Source of the DNA: Marsupella aquatica
Lineage: Eukaryota > Marchantiophyta
Assembly (NCBI GenBank): GCA_973895155.1
Contig: OZ316898.1
Coordinates: 3,038,001-3,102,000 of the forward strand
Length of the DNA: 64,000 nucleotides
Direction of reading: 5' to 3'
The position numbers were made by a program, and so were the translations under genes. Shown in pieces: positions 1 through 13,724 of the stretch (the first letter of the stretch is position 1; every line of letters starts with the position of its first letter). The notes beneath the pieces are model-generated. The model searched no databases. It was not told where the DNA came from and saw only the letters and a program-made list of their open reading frames with translations.

Positions 1-1414
1 CCTCAGAGCTTTGAGGTCAGAGAGTTCACTTTAGTACCCCTCAGGTCTGTGCGACATTGGGCAGCAGATGCAATTCCTAACGACCTTCTCCCAGACAATT
101 ATTTTGCGGCATTCTCACAAATTGCCCCTCGTATTCTGTTTGCCATGGTACTGTGGTAGTACCGGTGGGTATGGTATGTCAACGATACAAAGCAGTACGA
201 TGACTAGCGTTGTACTGACTACAGTACCTACGTTCAAATCTTCAACGACTTGCAGTATGGACATTCAATTCTCGGATTGTCGCACCGGTAATTGTACTTG
301 CGGTATGGACATTTCATCGAGAGCAGAGCTGCATGTGGGCTGTGCATCGGTCGATTAGATTATTATTGGAAACTAGACTCGCAACATAGTACCAGGACTG
401 CGCTTTGATTGATTTTGATTGATAATAGAATTCCGAAATGCGTAGCTACAGGGTTCTACGAAAAGCTGCTATCGGTCGTTGCGTTGCTGCCGAGCTTTGT
501 TCACATATCTTTGTTACCACGCCCACTCGAATCTCGATCCAGCAGCTCAAACAAAGCCGGTGACGTTGATAGTGACTGACTGAACCGCCACATAATTAAG
601 TGCAACATCGAACGCAGCTCTGTCTCCAGGTGCTGCTAAACTTCCAACCTAAACCCCTTCTGTACTGAAAGGAATTGTTCGGTCCAGATAGATTTTTTCC
701 TCGAAAGAAGAACTTACCAACGACAAAAATCCAGAGCGGCCAGCAAGTTTTATGCAATATAAATCTCTCCAGAACTGCCACGCCCCTCCATGCGCGCGTT
801 GCAGAGTCGAATGAAGTGGCAGACGAGGCGACCATACTGTACAGCAGGTGCGATCTCATGCCATCACCACATTCAGATTCATTCAGATTCATTTCACCTC
901 GTCTGCAACTTGATTCGATTGTCGGGACATTGCGATCTCAGCATGTGGTGGAACAGCAATATATGACTTCCTGGGTTGTTTGTACGGCGGAGAAACGAAA
1001 TTTAGTGACGATGTTTCTCTTCTGCTGCTCATTGATTGCCCTCGCAACTGTCGAAAGTCTACAGCGAAAAGTCTTCGAATTCTGAACATCAATGTCTGTT
1101 ATACATGGATAGGGGTCCTTAAAAAACGTTTACTTACGGAGTTTATTTCATTCAAACAAGTTTTTACAGCTCGCTACTTTAGTTTCCGACCTCCACTGAA
1201 GCGTGTCAATCAGAGTACATCTAGAATATAAGACTTTACAGATGAATGCGTTTCATTGCAGAATATTTTATCAATATGAACCACTAGGCTCACATCAAAG
1301 AATGAACAGGTACCGAAGTACAGCAGGTGCGATCTCATGTCATCACTAATTAAGAATTCAACTACCCATCATGGGCCGCAAAAGTGCCGAACAACTTCAC
1401 TAGCACGGGGCAGG
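1..1414. other. No gene recognised; short duplicated segment
   Basis: I see no coding exon I can support; the open frames here lack family features and mostly lack ATG starts. A 22-bp sequence (gtacagcaggtgcgatctcatg) occurs at 839-860 and again, identical, at 1318-1339, both times followed by a near-identical catcac. This is a small direct duplication with no evident function. Confidence 0.5.
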
Positions 1415-1899
1415 CAGGCTGAGAATGGCAACCCTCTCTTTCTAAAATCCCACTTACCGACGCCCCAAATGGCTCAGGCTGAGAATGGCAGCCCTCTCTT
1501 TCTAAAATCCCACTTACCAACGTCTCATATGGCACAGGCTGTGAATGGCAGCCCTCTCTTTCTAAAATCCCACTTACCAACTCCCAAATGGCGCAGGCTG
1601 AGAATGGCAGCCCTCTCTTTCTAAAATCCCACTTACCAACTCCCCAAATGGCCCATGCTAATGGCAGCCCTCTCTTTCTAAAATCCCGCTTACCAACTCC
1701 CCAAATGGCAGTGTTTAGTGATCCAGGTTATGGCACAGTCTGAGAATGGCAGCCCTCTCTTTCTAAAAACCCCCTTACCTACGTCCCAAATACCAATGTT
1801 TCAAATGGCAGCCATAGGCTGAGAATGACAGCCATCTCTTTCTAAAATCCCACTTACCAACGTCCCAAATGGCGTCCCAAATGGCGTCCCAAATGGCTC
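1415..1899. repeat. 60-bp minisatellite
   Basis: A tandem array with a 60-bp period. Clean units begin near 1415, 1475, 1535 and 1594; each reads caggctgagaatggcagccc, then a ctctctttctaaaatcccactt block, then a variable spacer ending in caaatggc. At least three degenerate units follow. The array ends in three 12-bp repeats (cgtcccaaatgg) at about 1860-1895. Because 60 is a multiple of three, both strands stay open across the clean units, which produces apparent repeat proteins; nothing else supports coding. Confidence 0.9.
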
Positions 1900-4800
1900 A
1901 GTTCGGTGCTCTGCTTTTGGAGGGGTTCCCCAATTTCCAGAAGTGCCGCGGGGGCGGAGCTGCAATGGGAAGGAAGAAGGTACTGTTGGCTACTAAGAAT
2001 TGAAAGGACGGATTACTGCAGCTGGACCGGTGGGGGTAGGCTGGACCTCGATTATTACATTGAATGGATGGATGAAGGCAAGAAGAGATTAGAATAGAGG
2101 GACACGGGGTGGGTCAGTTGAGAGGGAGATTCCTGCAAATCAAGTCGATGAATGGATAGAACTGATGAATAATGTGGGACGATGAATAATGGGGGAGGGA
2201 GGGGGCGAGAGAAATAGGAATATAAGATGCATCTCTGCAAGCGTTGGACTTGTGTAATCTGTCGGTCCTTTTCCAGTAAACTGATCTCTTCGCTCTTCTC
2301 TCACAAGCATTGTACTGGATTGATTGGATTCCCCCATGAATGATTGCAAAACCTTTTTGAAAAGATCATGCACAATCATTTCGTAAGAAGGCAGAAACGA
2401 ATCCAACGAGGCGCCGTGTGTTTGAGAGCCCCTCTCCTACTGTATGGCTTGCTGTCCTACTCCATGCCAACAAGGTCACCTTTCCAGATTACACTTTTTA
2501 GGACTTCTTTTGCTCGAAAACTGTAAACAACTAGAAAACCTTGGGATTGCTACATTCGATTCCACGCCTTTCTCGTCCTATGAGAGTCCGATACGTCCTA
2601 TGGTGGACTTGACATGAGACAGGAGTCAAAGGTCCATGTTGATCTTCCATACTCACGTTGGAAAATCGCGTGAAAACTTTGAAAAAGTTTTTCGATACCA
2701 CTGGATTCAGACAGTTTTCCATTCTGGAGACATAGTCGCCACGTGGCCAGCCCTCTATCTTACTTTGCAAGATTTTTATTGTTAATTATTAGCATGGCAG
2801 ACAACTGGGGTAGCCCACAAAAAATTGTCAAGAATAAAAACTGGAAGGAACAGCATACAAATAGGGCACCCCACGCAGAGCTGGCAAATCCAAAAAAGTG
2901 AACCACCTGTCTTAGTAGTAAATTTTGTATGGAATATTTGTTACTAGTGGGTGATCATTTCTGGTCCTGGCTCCTATTCTCTATCTGGTGTCCCCAAGTA
3001 TGCAGCCGGGTTATCTTTTTTCATGACAGGATTTATGAACTATAATCAACGTCAAGGCAGTGTTCTGGACTCTAACCCTGCTACCTCAATGTTTGAATAA
3101 GCTTCACGGCTGCCGTTGGTCAGCTTATTCTCACATTCCGGACATAGGGTTACAGCCTATAACCCGTGCCCTGGCATTCCTTATCCTATACATTTGGGTG
3201 TCAAGCTAGGTTGAACAACAAATCAATGCTTTTATTTTTAAATTTGGGGTTAGGGGTGAGAAGGAGAAAAGAGGAGGGGGGCGGCATCTGGCTCCAAAGC
3301 TTGAGCACAGAAAAACATCACTTTATAACTCTTGGAGTGGCACTTGGAAAGAGTACAAAAAGACTAGGGGGCCAAGCCAGACCAAAACAGGAAGGGGCCA
3401 GACGGAGGGGTGTATCTGTAATTAGATTAATAGGAGGGCAGCTAGCAACCACCACTTACTGCTTCATGCACTTGAGGGATCACATGCTTAAAATGCTCGC
3501 TCACCAATCACCTCTGTGAATCTGCTCCTTGGATCTGCTCCAATCTACAAAAGACAAGGTTCCTTCTGGTTATTGTAATAGACTTGAAATGACTTTGTCA
3601 AGACCAAAGAAATTGCTTCATTGCAACCTTATTCATCCTCATCTGATCTACCTCGGCTTTTCCCTTGTTTCTCCCCTTTGTTGGGTCACTTGCCTCTGGG
3701 TATCTTGTCTCCAGGTGGCGCACTTGCCTCTGGGTATCTTGTCCCCAGGTGGCGTTTTCTCTCTTGCACAGTGACATTATATATATTTTTTAAAGAACGA
3801 GTGTATCCAGGAGACTTGCACAATATAAATAAGAGGTGTGAACAAATCAAAACGTAGTACTGAAAGCTTTATTTGACGTCTTCCATGTCTAGATTGTGAA
3901 GATACTATTACTATTCACATTTCGGAATCTTATTTCCAATGAAAAATGGTAAAAAACATTTTGCTTGACATGGCTATGCACCTGGAGACATCTACACATG
4001 CTCTACACTAGATATTTCTAACTAGGAAGCCATCAGAGATCCACATAGATGGCAATGGGGGTGACTTATCAAAGAAAATAGCTTGCCACTTGCAAATATT
4101 CTGCATGGTGGAAATAATGAGAAAGAAAGTGTTGTCAGTGTAGATTGAGTTGTTAATAAATGGTGATGGATGCCTTATGTTTTTTAATTGTTTTAATTTT
4201 TATGGATGCCCTATGTTTGAAGGTGTGGCCCGTGAATGTTGCCTTTGTCCACTCGGTGACAACAAGAAACGTCAAGGGCATGATAGGGTAGCGTTGTCTG
4301 ACTGATATCTGAAAGATAGAACATTGTTCAGAAACGATGATACGTGAGACAAAATAGGCAATTAAAGGCAAGATCAAAACTGGCCTCCTAGAGAAGTGCT
4401 TCAGTGCTGGCAAGAAAGACCATTTTGACCAACTTGTCAATGCTGGTGTCAAAGGCCATGATCATAATGTTCATTTATTTAGAAAGATTACTTTCAAACA
4501 AGAGGAATGGGGTGAGTCTAGGACCTGGCATTTGTGAGGAGGACAAAGTGACTGAGGGATGTTGCTACTTTCTTTTTTGGGAAAAGAAGGCACAGGGCCC
4601 CATCAAATAACACACGGAGAAACAAAAGCCACCTGAGGGATGTTTCTACTTAGAACGAAAGTAAGATGAGTTGTATCTCACCAAAATTGGAGTGAGGTGG
4701 ACTTCATACAATCCTGTACATTTTGTTGAGGGTGTTCACCATGATGCGAGCTTGGAGTGACACCCTTGTAAATTGTTTGCCAAAGTGTGTGGGAGAGCAC

Positions 4801-6080
4801 CAATCATCCAATCTCTGCAGAAAAGAGATACATTCCTAAAGTTCACTTCATACTTGTCCTCTCTCAGGGAGCTCGTCATGTCACTCATGGGAACTGGTGG
4901 AGATCAAGTCCAGGTGCGATCTGCCAAATGTGCATCCATGGGAATACTATAATTTAATTATTTAAATCACCTACACGTAGTGACCATAAATAGTCAGAAA
5001 TATTTTTATCAAAGTAGAGAAGCGAGCAAATGAGTATTTTGTCTCCCACAACTTTTGGGGCACTGGCGGTTTCAAGAAATGAATGCAAGAGTTGCTTATT
5101 GTGTCGTTGAGTTTACGGTATTGTGACTTCCGTTGTGATTGAATCGATCGTATTGTCAACGTGACCCTAGGTAACGGAGGAATCCAGCGCGAAGCCCAAA
5201 GCAATTTATTGCGGCGGAATCCATCCAAGCAAGCGAGCGAGCGAGCGGCATCACATGGCCCGGAGTGGCACCACCAGCCTGAAAGGCAGACTAAACGAAT
5301 GAGCGACGAAGGGACAATGGTCGGGCATCTGCATGGATCGTCTGTACGTGGCTCACTCCAATTGTGTTGCTGCGCGCATGTGTGGGGTCCGATCGATCCA
5401 CGGCTCCAATCCGCCACTTCCGCCCGTCAATCCTGGAAGAAATTGATGGCCCATTCTCGGTAACTTCCAGGCCGATCGTTCTTCTCGAGCTCCATTCAAG
5501 CGCCGGCTGAAGTCGTCTCGCGGCTTCGAGCGCTCTCACCCGATCCGAGAATTGAGAAATCTAACCTGTCGATGGCGCATCGTACCAACTTGGCATTCTC
5601 CATTTCTCAAAAGAGGGCGAGGACGGAAGTACAGCAGCAGTAGTAGTAGTAGTAGTACTTGGGCAGGCGGCTCATCAATGAATTTGTTCGAGACTTCAAG
5701 CTTTCCGAGCTCGCTCACAGGAGTCACAGCTCACTCGATGGGCAGCTGGGATCAGCCCAGCGGCTATTGCGAGCGATTGATCAGTGATGAATTGTGCTTC
5801 CATGAATCATCATCAACTTGCTTGGGCAACTGCATCAGTGATGAATAAGTGAGTGAGTGAGTATTTGCGAGGCTGTTAAATTAACGGTTCTACGGACTCT
5901 CTACCTATCGTTATCTCCGTCGATATGCCGTATCCATGCACTGTGGAGGACAATACACGTTTACGGTCCATTTTGGTTGTAAAAATACATCTGAGCATTT
6001 TGACAATTTGACAAATGTACAGCAGAGGTCCATGTAGGCTTACTGATGTCCATTCTGAATTTCCCACTTAATAATTTTTG
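1900..6080. other. Gene-poor stretch with microsatellites
   Basis: No gene is supported. Visible features are simple repeats: a (GAGC)n run at about 5229-5246, an (AGT)n run at about 5632-5657 and a short (GAGT)n run near 5847. The segment 5160-5850 is more GC-rich than its surroundings and has open frames on both strands, but none shows a recognisable domain. Confidence 0.4.
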
Positions 6081-6081
6081 A

Positions 6082-6240
6082 AGGAGATATGTGCTTGATG
6101 GACGCTGTCACTTGATGGACTCCATGAATGATCCAGACCGTTCATAGACCTTGATAAACCCTAAATCAACGTACCTGAAAGCTCATGGGGCTAGTTAGGG
6201 AGAAAACTTTGATTTGGTGGTCCATCAGCCTAGATTAGGA
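6082..6240. repeat. Possible short TIR element, copy 1
   Basis: The left end (ggagatatgtgcttgatggac) resembles the left end of the element at 7181. The right end carries an inverted counterpart (ggtccatcagcc). The interior includes a gatccagaccgttcatagacc motif that also occurs, diverged, inside the 7181 copy. It may be a non-autonomous TIR element; the match is by eye and imperfect. Confidence 0.35.
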
Positions 6241-6459
6241 TCACAAATTATGACACTTCTTCTCTATGCTTACCTAAAATAGTATGGACAATAGCCCCTC
6301 AAAACTAGACCTGATATGAAACCCTCATTTTGGGGGGTACTACCACCCACAATGCCCTGGGAATAGGGGTGTAGTATACAATTTCTAAACCTGTGTCACC
6401 TTTTAACCTTCTCTCAAGTGCCCAGGGTTGGTTTATAAGGGGATCATTGCTAAGTATTT

Positions 6460-6602
6460 TGACAATGTACGTCAGTGGATTTTGGTGACATAGTTCTCAA
6501 GCCTGAGAGAGAGCAATGATAGAACTTTAGCAGTGTATTCTAGTTATTTTTACAATATACTTTCTTCAGTGGGTTTTGGTGACATAGTGCTCAAGCCTGA
6601 AT
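6460..6602. repeat. 94-bp tandem duplication
   Basis: Two diverged copies of a segment containing tttggtgacatag and ctcaagcctga, with tttggtgacatag starting at 6481 and again at 6575. No gene is associated. Confidence 0.7.
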
Positions 6603-7180
6603 CCACTATAGAACTGTAGCGCTCCTAAGGAGACAGTTGTCCCCCTTAGGGTACAGTCATCAGTGTAGCACATGCAGACCTCGATGTGTACCATTAGATC
6701 CTCACACTATTGTATGCTTTTGAAATTATTTTCTAGGTTTTTGGGGTTTGCATTCGTGCTTTGAGTCTCCTGTTTGTCTTACGTGGACCTCTTTTGCTTT
6801 TACTGCATTCTACAGTTTGGCTCTTTAGAGTAAACTGGTAAGTTTCCATTTCCAAGCATGTAAGGCAACAGGCCAGAAAATCTATATTATTGTATAAGGT
6901 CTGGTAGAAAATCAAGCCCTATGATGGACCTTTATTAGATTTGAGAAAATTTTAGCACGAATTTTGTCAATCAATATATATCACTCTACCAACCAACAAA
7001 AGGAGTCCGACAGGATCTCAAAGAAAGACTCAATAAAGGGAGTGGACACGCCTGTTCACAGCCTATATTTCATACAAAAACACATCACCCTGTGATACCA
7101 ACCGTATGCCATGAGGTCCCACTGCTGGACTTACACAGTAGAGCATAAAACCCAGAGAAAGAACCGGAATGGATTTAAAG

Positions 7181-7360
7181 AGAGATATGCTTAGTAGACC
7201 CCCTTCTGAATTTTTTTTGCTTAATCAACCTCCTCCATACTTTTCCCCAATCTGGACCATTGATGGAGCTTTCGATCTCAGATCTGGACCGTTGATAGAC
7301 CTCAGGGGGTCGATCAAGTGACAAGTTTCATTTTGGGGGTCGATCACGCAAATACCTCAG
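7181..7360. mobile_element. MITE-like element with imperfect TIRs
   Basis: The left end reads gagatatgcttagtagaccccc. The reverse complement of the right end reads gaggtatttgcgtgatcgaccccc, giving imperfect terminal inverted repeats of roughly 30 bp around an interior of about 120 bp. There is no coding capacity. The right end also resembles the sequence at 13201-13256. Class is inferred from structure only, and I could not fix a target-site duplication. Confidence 0.45.
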
Positions 7361-10300
7361 TCTGGATTTAAACTTATAGCCCTACGCCACCTATCCTCCT
7401 TTGGGAAAGTCTTAAAAGTCTAGTCCAGATTCCATCTTGCATGTACCCAAGCTCAAAATTCAATTTGGAACACTTCACATGCATGATTTAAATTTGAGAA
7501 GAGATCTACCATTATTAAAATAGTAGAAATACTCATGTTGAGCGGTATGTGAAAGCCTAACGTCACATCCTTATCTTGTATATATGGTACAAGTAAAACC
7601 TCACAGCTAAGTTTGTGAGTGGGATAACAGAGGAGAGACCTGCTTTAGGAAGATGAAATTAATTTGAAGGGTTTGGGGAATGGGGAGTTTCACATCATAT
7701 CCACCTCATTAGTATGTATGTGAAGAAGACAGTTTGCTTAGGCTGGCCCCAATACTACTAAACTCACTGATGAATGACCTAGTCAGTAGATCTCTAGCTT
7801 AGAATAATTGAATTCAAATTACAACAACACTGGAATGGAATGGGGTTTCTCCCTGGTGTCCCCCCCTTTTGTTGGGTCTCCTGCCTCTGGGTGGTTCATG
7901 TCTCTAGGTTTGGCACTCTTTGTTCGTTTGCCAGTGTGATATATGTATTGGCGTGGAATGTTAGGGGATAGTTTGGAGAATCCAAATGATAACTCCATGT
8001 TTTTCAGAAATTCTCAGAGCTTCGTTTCATCTGTCTGAACCGTTGTGATTGAGTCTTTGGTCCATTAATTTCACTTGACACTCAAGCAAGCGCACAATTA
8101 GAAATAGCAGGCACCGTTGTGATGTCTGTTGGGTCGGGACTTTACACAAAAGCAACCGCACAATATTAATTAGCTAGGGAAAGCACCAATCCTTATCGAT
8201 GTACGTGGGCCCCAAAAGTACTAGCTCTTGAGGGCAATCATGTGGCTTCTATTATGACTTTTTCTCTAGACCATCTCTATTCTCTTCTCTAGAGTAGTTT
8301 GGAGTTGTGAAAAGCCATGAAGAATTTTTGGGAGAGTGGGACATAGGCCAATTTTGGTTTAGAGAGCTAAATATAGGCTGGAAAGCGTCTCATCTCTGAA
8401 GTTTTGGGACGATGCAAAACATGGCTACTAGGCTAGGTTTTTGCGATGTCCCCTTTATACTGGATACATGAACATATTCCAGATACAGACAGGCCTAGCT
8501 AATGGACACCAGTCCTGTTTTAGAGTCCATTAATCATCAATCATTTCATCATTGTCTGTCATGATTGACCAGACTTCACTGCAGAATTTCGTCGGTGTGC
8601 GTTGAGATTTTTTGTCTTTTAAAATGAGTAATTAGGTGCGGGTAGCATTCGAGTAATAATTATCAATGATTGCAGCGTTCCATTCTTCAAATCTATTATA
8701 TTCTGCGTCGTCAGGCGTAGTCTAATCTCATGTGGGATCCACGGAAGGGTACTGGAAGAGAGGGAATATATTGAGGAGGATTGCCAGGTAGGAAACGTAA
8801 GAGGATTGTCTTTGAATTGGGAGTGGGTCGAGAGAGTTGGTTGATTTGTCAGGATTGTCGACCTCCTGTGAGCCTCTGACGGGTACTTCATCGAGAAGCA
8901 TTTAATCGGCTGACATGATGGTCGCCAATCCTTTCTTACCACAGCAACCAACCTAATCCCTTCTCATCCAAGCAGAACAATCGTAGAGCTACTTTTCAGC
9001 TGTGATCCGTGCCTTTGCGTCCTGTCTGCGTTTTTGATCTTAACTTGTTCAAAATAAGAATATCTTTTGAGGTAAAAACGCACCGCAGAGTTTTACGCCC
9101 TATGTTTCCATCATGGGGTCAGAGGACATAGTGCGATTCGGTCAGGTTGCGATGGAGGAATCCAGCCAGCTGATGTCCGATCTTTTTCTCCGAATGGAAA
9201 TCACACTTTTAATTTACAGAGGCTTGTGACAGGATACATACAATGTGAGGGGAAGTCCAGAAGGACGTGACTCAGGAGCAGGCTGAAAGTTCTGTGGTCG
9301 AGATCGCCGAGCTCAATCGGAAAAACACCTTTAAACCTCCGGTTTACTTGGGTTGTGCTCCTTGGTGAGCTTCCTTCTCGTTGTCTACAATTAATATGCT
9401 GTTTCTATGAATGGCATCCGTGTACATGGCCAATCAGAACGTAACCTTTTTCGTTTCTCGTTGGACATTATTATACCGTTTCTATGACTGTCATTCATGA
9501 ACAAGGCCAAAAAGAAAGCGCATGGCCTTCGCGGGGTTTGAAATGCGAAGGAGGTGGATTCTGACTAGTCTGGTCAGTGTTGTTTTCAAGGCAATTTTCA
9601 TTTTGGGTCATTCGGCCCGCAGTCGGCCCACTTTGATTATAGGAGTTTGTTCAACTAAGCTGAGAATGTGAAGAAATGAATCAGTTGATTTAGGACACAA
9701 AGTTTCAAAGGGACAAACGTGACACGACGGCTCACGAGAAATTAGGAAGAGAGGGAGAATCAGATAAAGATAAAGAGAGAAAGGGAACATCAGACGAAAG
9801 AAAATAAATCCGGTGAGATAACCCATTTCAGAGGAGCCAAGCGGGTATCGTATAGGACTGTGATCCGAGTGGGCTCAGTCTAGGCTTCGTCCGTTTGGTT
9901 ACTAACTCCACGCTCACATTCCCCTTTACGGCTTTACCCCTCCCATCTCTAAAAAGACGAAGAGGAAGAAGACACTCGCTGTACTGCGTCGGCCCTATGA
10001 ACCAATCATACGATTTTCAGTGAGTGAAGAGACTTGAAATTCCGTTGTAGTTAAATCCTTTTAAATCGTTCAATACGAAGATCGACCAGTATACAACGAA
10101 GGGGATACCCGCAACGGCAACAGAACCCAACATGACCAGAATTACAAGCAGGTCAAAGTCCGAAAAGACCGGTGGAATCCGGTGCTAGTGTCAGCCTACC
10201 CAGAAGTACACGAGCAGGTGGACTTATTATTCTTTAAGCCCAATTCCATTACAGAATTCGAAATCCAGTAACGACGATTGTCCGAGCCGCTCGCCTATCA

Positions 10301-12369
10301 CTCTCATGCCATTCATCCTCTCTGTCATCATAATTACATCTCGAGGATAAGCCGAGTGAAAGATCTTGTGCTGTGAAAATTGAGTGAACGGAGGAGGCAT
10401 AGTTGACGGAGCTAACGCAAAGCACGCGCAAGCATATTCGGAGGCGGCGGGCCTCCACGTCTGACTCGTCGACATTTATGATATTTTGTCAACTACTTAG
10501 AAAGAATTTGCATCGCCTCGGTTCCGCCGAAGACTGCATTCCGGCTGATTACCGCTGAGATAAGCAGCAGCTCACAGCTGGAAGGGCTCCCGTCCTTGCT
10601 TCCATACTATACCTTCCAGCCCATGCACCCGACCTGTCAAGAGGAACAAAATTTATCTGATGAGGTCTAATCAGGCAGACGGATAGCAGAATGATGGACA
10701 GACGAAGGCATCTCTTATCCGAGCTACCCGCCGCCTTACACTCGCTTCTGGCACACATGGATGGCGTACCACCATAGTCCTTTCAGCTCCTCCACTGCTT
10801 GCTGCTTCACTATGTGGGACAAGATTCATGATCAGGTCATCGTGTCTCTACTGAAATCTCGACCACAGTAGTGCTAAGGTCATCCCCTAGAGAGGATGGA
10901 CGACTTCGATCTTCTCAAAACTGCGGTAAGAAAAGACCATCCTGACCCAATGGAGAGTAATCGATAAATTCTTTGGTGTTGTTCTGCTGTATTTCACTCA
11001 ATCTACATATCTCTTGCCTCCGAATTTCATCGTATTCCATCCAGTGAAACCGGAAACAGAAATCTGTTCAGTACTGTTTTGTCTTGAGTGGCACAATTAT
11101 GTACAGGCTAGCTCCCGCTTCTGGCTTCAAACTTACAAACTGTCCAATGTTAATGAAAACGTACTCAGAACTTTTATTCGACTACCAGTTATGTAGTGTA
11201 TGATAACTAAAATAAACGAAGGAAAATTTTGAAGACAACTATATACAATAGATAAATTGAAGATCATCTCTCATCATTAAATTGTGATTAGCGCTGTTTC
11301 GAACAGTGTTTGAAATTCTGGAGCGAACAAATTTATGAATGTCCCCAGATTCCGTTGGTTTCACCTTCCACCCATATCGATCAACCTACTTCCACATTGA
11401 TCCCTCATGAAATGCTTACTGTGTCTGACATTGCCATTTGTTGTGATGAAAAGAAATTGTAGGACAGGCCCACAGTAAACCTTGTTTCACCTCTCTCCAG
11501 TTTCCTCTGCTGCCAGATAGATCCTTCGTGCAGCTAACGTGTTTGGTTTCGCAATGTCTTCATTCCGACGCAATAATGAAATCTATAGATTCCCGACCAG
11601 CCAGGACCTTCTTCAGGACTTCACAAACAGGTCTTTCGCCCTTTCGGTGTTCTGTGGGACCTACTGAGCAAGGGAGGAACGACATTCCGTGGGTGGGTAC
11701 CGTTGCTTCCGGGCGGGAATGGATATGACCTGCATGCAAAGGGCGTACGAAGTAGTGAATCTGTTGTCTTCCAGTTGGTTCGCTCACTTGCTCGTGGACT
11801 CGACTAGGAACCACGTCTGTGTGGCTTCCGGCCGCGAAGCAGATCTTACACGTACGTAGGCACAGCAGGCACACGTCAGGGAGGATGAGGCAAGGCAGTG
11901 CACAGTACATTCGAGCCCCTTTCTCACAGGCATCGACTATTCTGAGCTCAGAATACTGGAATCGCAAATCTAGCTACTGCAGCTTTTCATGCGCTAGGGT
12001 CGACTGTACTTCCGCGACAACCTGAAAAAGTGGCCATATCACCGTTAATACCGGAATTGACTGAAAGCACTTTAAGTTTGGTTCTTTCCACATCACTGGC
12101 GATCTGATAAACTTACTTCATGCCGAGAATATAACGTGAAAGCAATCGACTACATATCTTACTGAAGTTGTCTGGACCTGCTGACCATGATCGAATTTGA
12201 GTGTTCTAAGTCTTTGTGAAAAAGGCCATCGGCTTCATCGGTGAATGTCAATTAACCGATTTTGAACACCGGCCACCAGAATTTCGCAGCGTATTTTGGT
12301 ATGCACTACTATGTAAAAGGATTCTCACGATACCAATCCAGTTGATTGGCACATTTGGGCAAATGAAAT
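7361..12369. other. No gene recognised
   Basis: About 5 kb with no supportable exon. Open frames at 8619-8951 (-), 10227-10475 (-) and 11560-11967 (-) have no recognised domain, and the last begins at a TTG codon rather than ATG. Composition is ordinary intergenic. Confidence 0.4.
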
Positions 12370-12885
12370 TCTTTTGTGCGCTTCGAAACTGTCCAGCCCT
12401 TGCACTCTGGAACATAGTTGGGAAAAGCGTTCAACTGATCCCAACCCCAAATCCCGAAGACAACGAATTTGACAATCAGTTGGAGCTTTACGTTCATATT
12501 TTGTCCCAATGTATGTCATGCACTCTCATTTCTTAGAAAGAGAAAATATGGATTCGATTGAAAACTCCAGAAACGAACTGTGGCATACAAGGACTTGATA
12601 ACGTAAGACAATCGTTGCCATTATCCCAACCTAAAAATCCCTAAGAGAGCGAGTTTCACGGTCAAATGGAGCTTCCGATTCATAATACGTATGTCATGCA
12701 TGTTTTTGCTTTAGATTGACGAAATATAGACTCGATTGGAAAGTTCATGAACGAATTGCAGCTTACGAAGGACTTCATAAAGCGGGGTAATCGTTGCAGT
12801 TATACGGACCCAAAGCCCCTAAAGAGATCGGATTGACGATCAATTGGAGTTTTCGTTCATCAACTTGTTCCTCTTCTGTCAAGCA
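12370..12885. repeat. Three-copy diverged tandem repeat, about 180 bp
   Basis: Three successive segments align by eye. Each has a cgaa(c/t)tg..gc tract, then ctt(g/c)ataa, then a caat(c)..gttg block, then a (g/t)caa(t/a)tggag(c/t)tt segment ending in ttcat. The last block recurs at about 12474, 12659 and 12837, a period of 178-185 bp. The copies are strongly diverged, so the array is old. Confidence 0.6.
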
Positions 12886-13200
12886 TACATGTCTAAACGA
12901 TTCGACATGAAGGAGTCGATTTGTTCGTGTCTTAAAAGCCAACGTATTGGCTAAATATATATTTATGTACTCAGACGTTCGAGTTTCCCTTCCACACAGA
13001 GGAGCCAGTAAACAGCATTACTTTTGCTAGACAGATTCGTTACTTCGAAATATTTTTTGACCACGTAATAGAAACAAAACTCCAGCACTTTCTGGCACAT
13101 ACAAGGAGATGAGGCCCCAAAATGAAGAGTGTTACTTGAGAGGACCCGTGAGTGATCTAGACAGTTTGATTAACCTTGCAGCAATGTACCCAAAACTTCA

Positions 13201-13256
13201 GGGGTCCTATCAAGCAAAGCAATTCATTTTGGGGTCTGATCAAGCAAATCCCTCCA
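13201..13256. repeat. Fragment of the 7.2-kb TIR repeat family
   Basis: The segment ggggtcctatcaagcaaagc..cattttggggtctgatcaagcaaatccc matches the right end of the 7181-7360 element (ggggtcgatcaagtg..cattttgggggtcgatcacgcaaatacc). The 75-codon ATG frame over it (13109-13336) is therefore probably not a gene. Confidence 0.4.
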
Positions 13257-13724
13257 CATACAAGGGAAGGAATAAACCACATGGAAAGGCAAAACCTGTA
13301 AAACAATACGACAAAGGAAAGACCCTAATCATCTAGATGGTAGAGATGCGATCTGAAAGTTAATTCATCTTCGTTGCTACGATTCTCCATCGTAGACTCG
13401 TATCAATGCGTTCATGCAACTTGGGAAATGTGAATAAACGATGAACGACCTTTGAACTTGGTTTATGACCTATTTGAGTAGAAACGATTAGCAACTCTGT
13501 AAGGTCGACTTTGCCTGTAAAACCTCAGTTAACCAAGCGCACTGTGGGACGACATTTTCAGCTGAAAACAGGACCTCTGGAGCCCACCTTTGTATAACTC
13601 CTATTCCCGACGTGAGTTCCATTGGTGGACCAAATAAATAACATCCACATTTGCCCAAGACAGCTGGACAGACTAATTATAAAAACCATAGATGGCCATT
13701 TGCGGGCCGTCCTCTAGAGACGTA

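Noticed and set aside
1415-1899. CRISPR array
   Set aside because: Regularly spaced repeats, but the whole 60-bp unit including the spacer is repeated and the DNA is plant nuclear; it is a minisatellite.
4971-5417. 148-codon open frame on the minus strand
   Set aside because: It sits over microsatellite and GC-rich sequence with open frames on both strands; no domain and no supporting context.
11560-11967. 135-codon open frame on the minus strand with many cysteines
   Set aside because: It starts at TTG, has no recognisable motif, and another open frame overlaps it on the other strand; likely chance.
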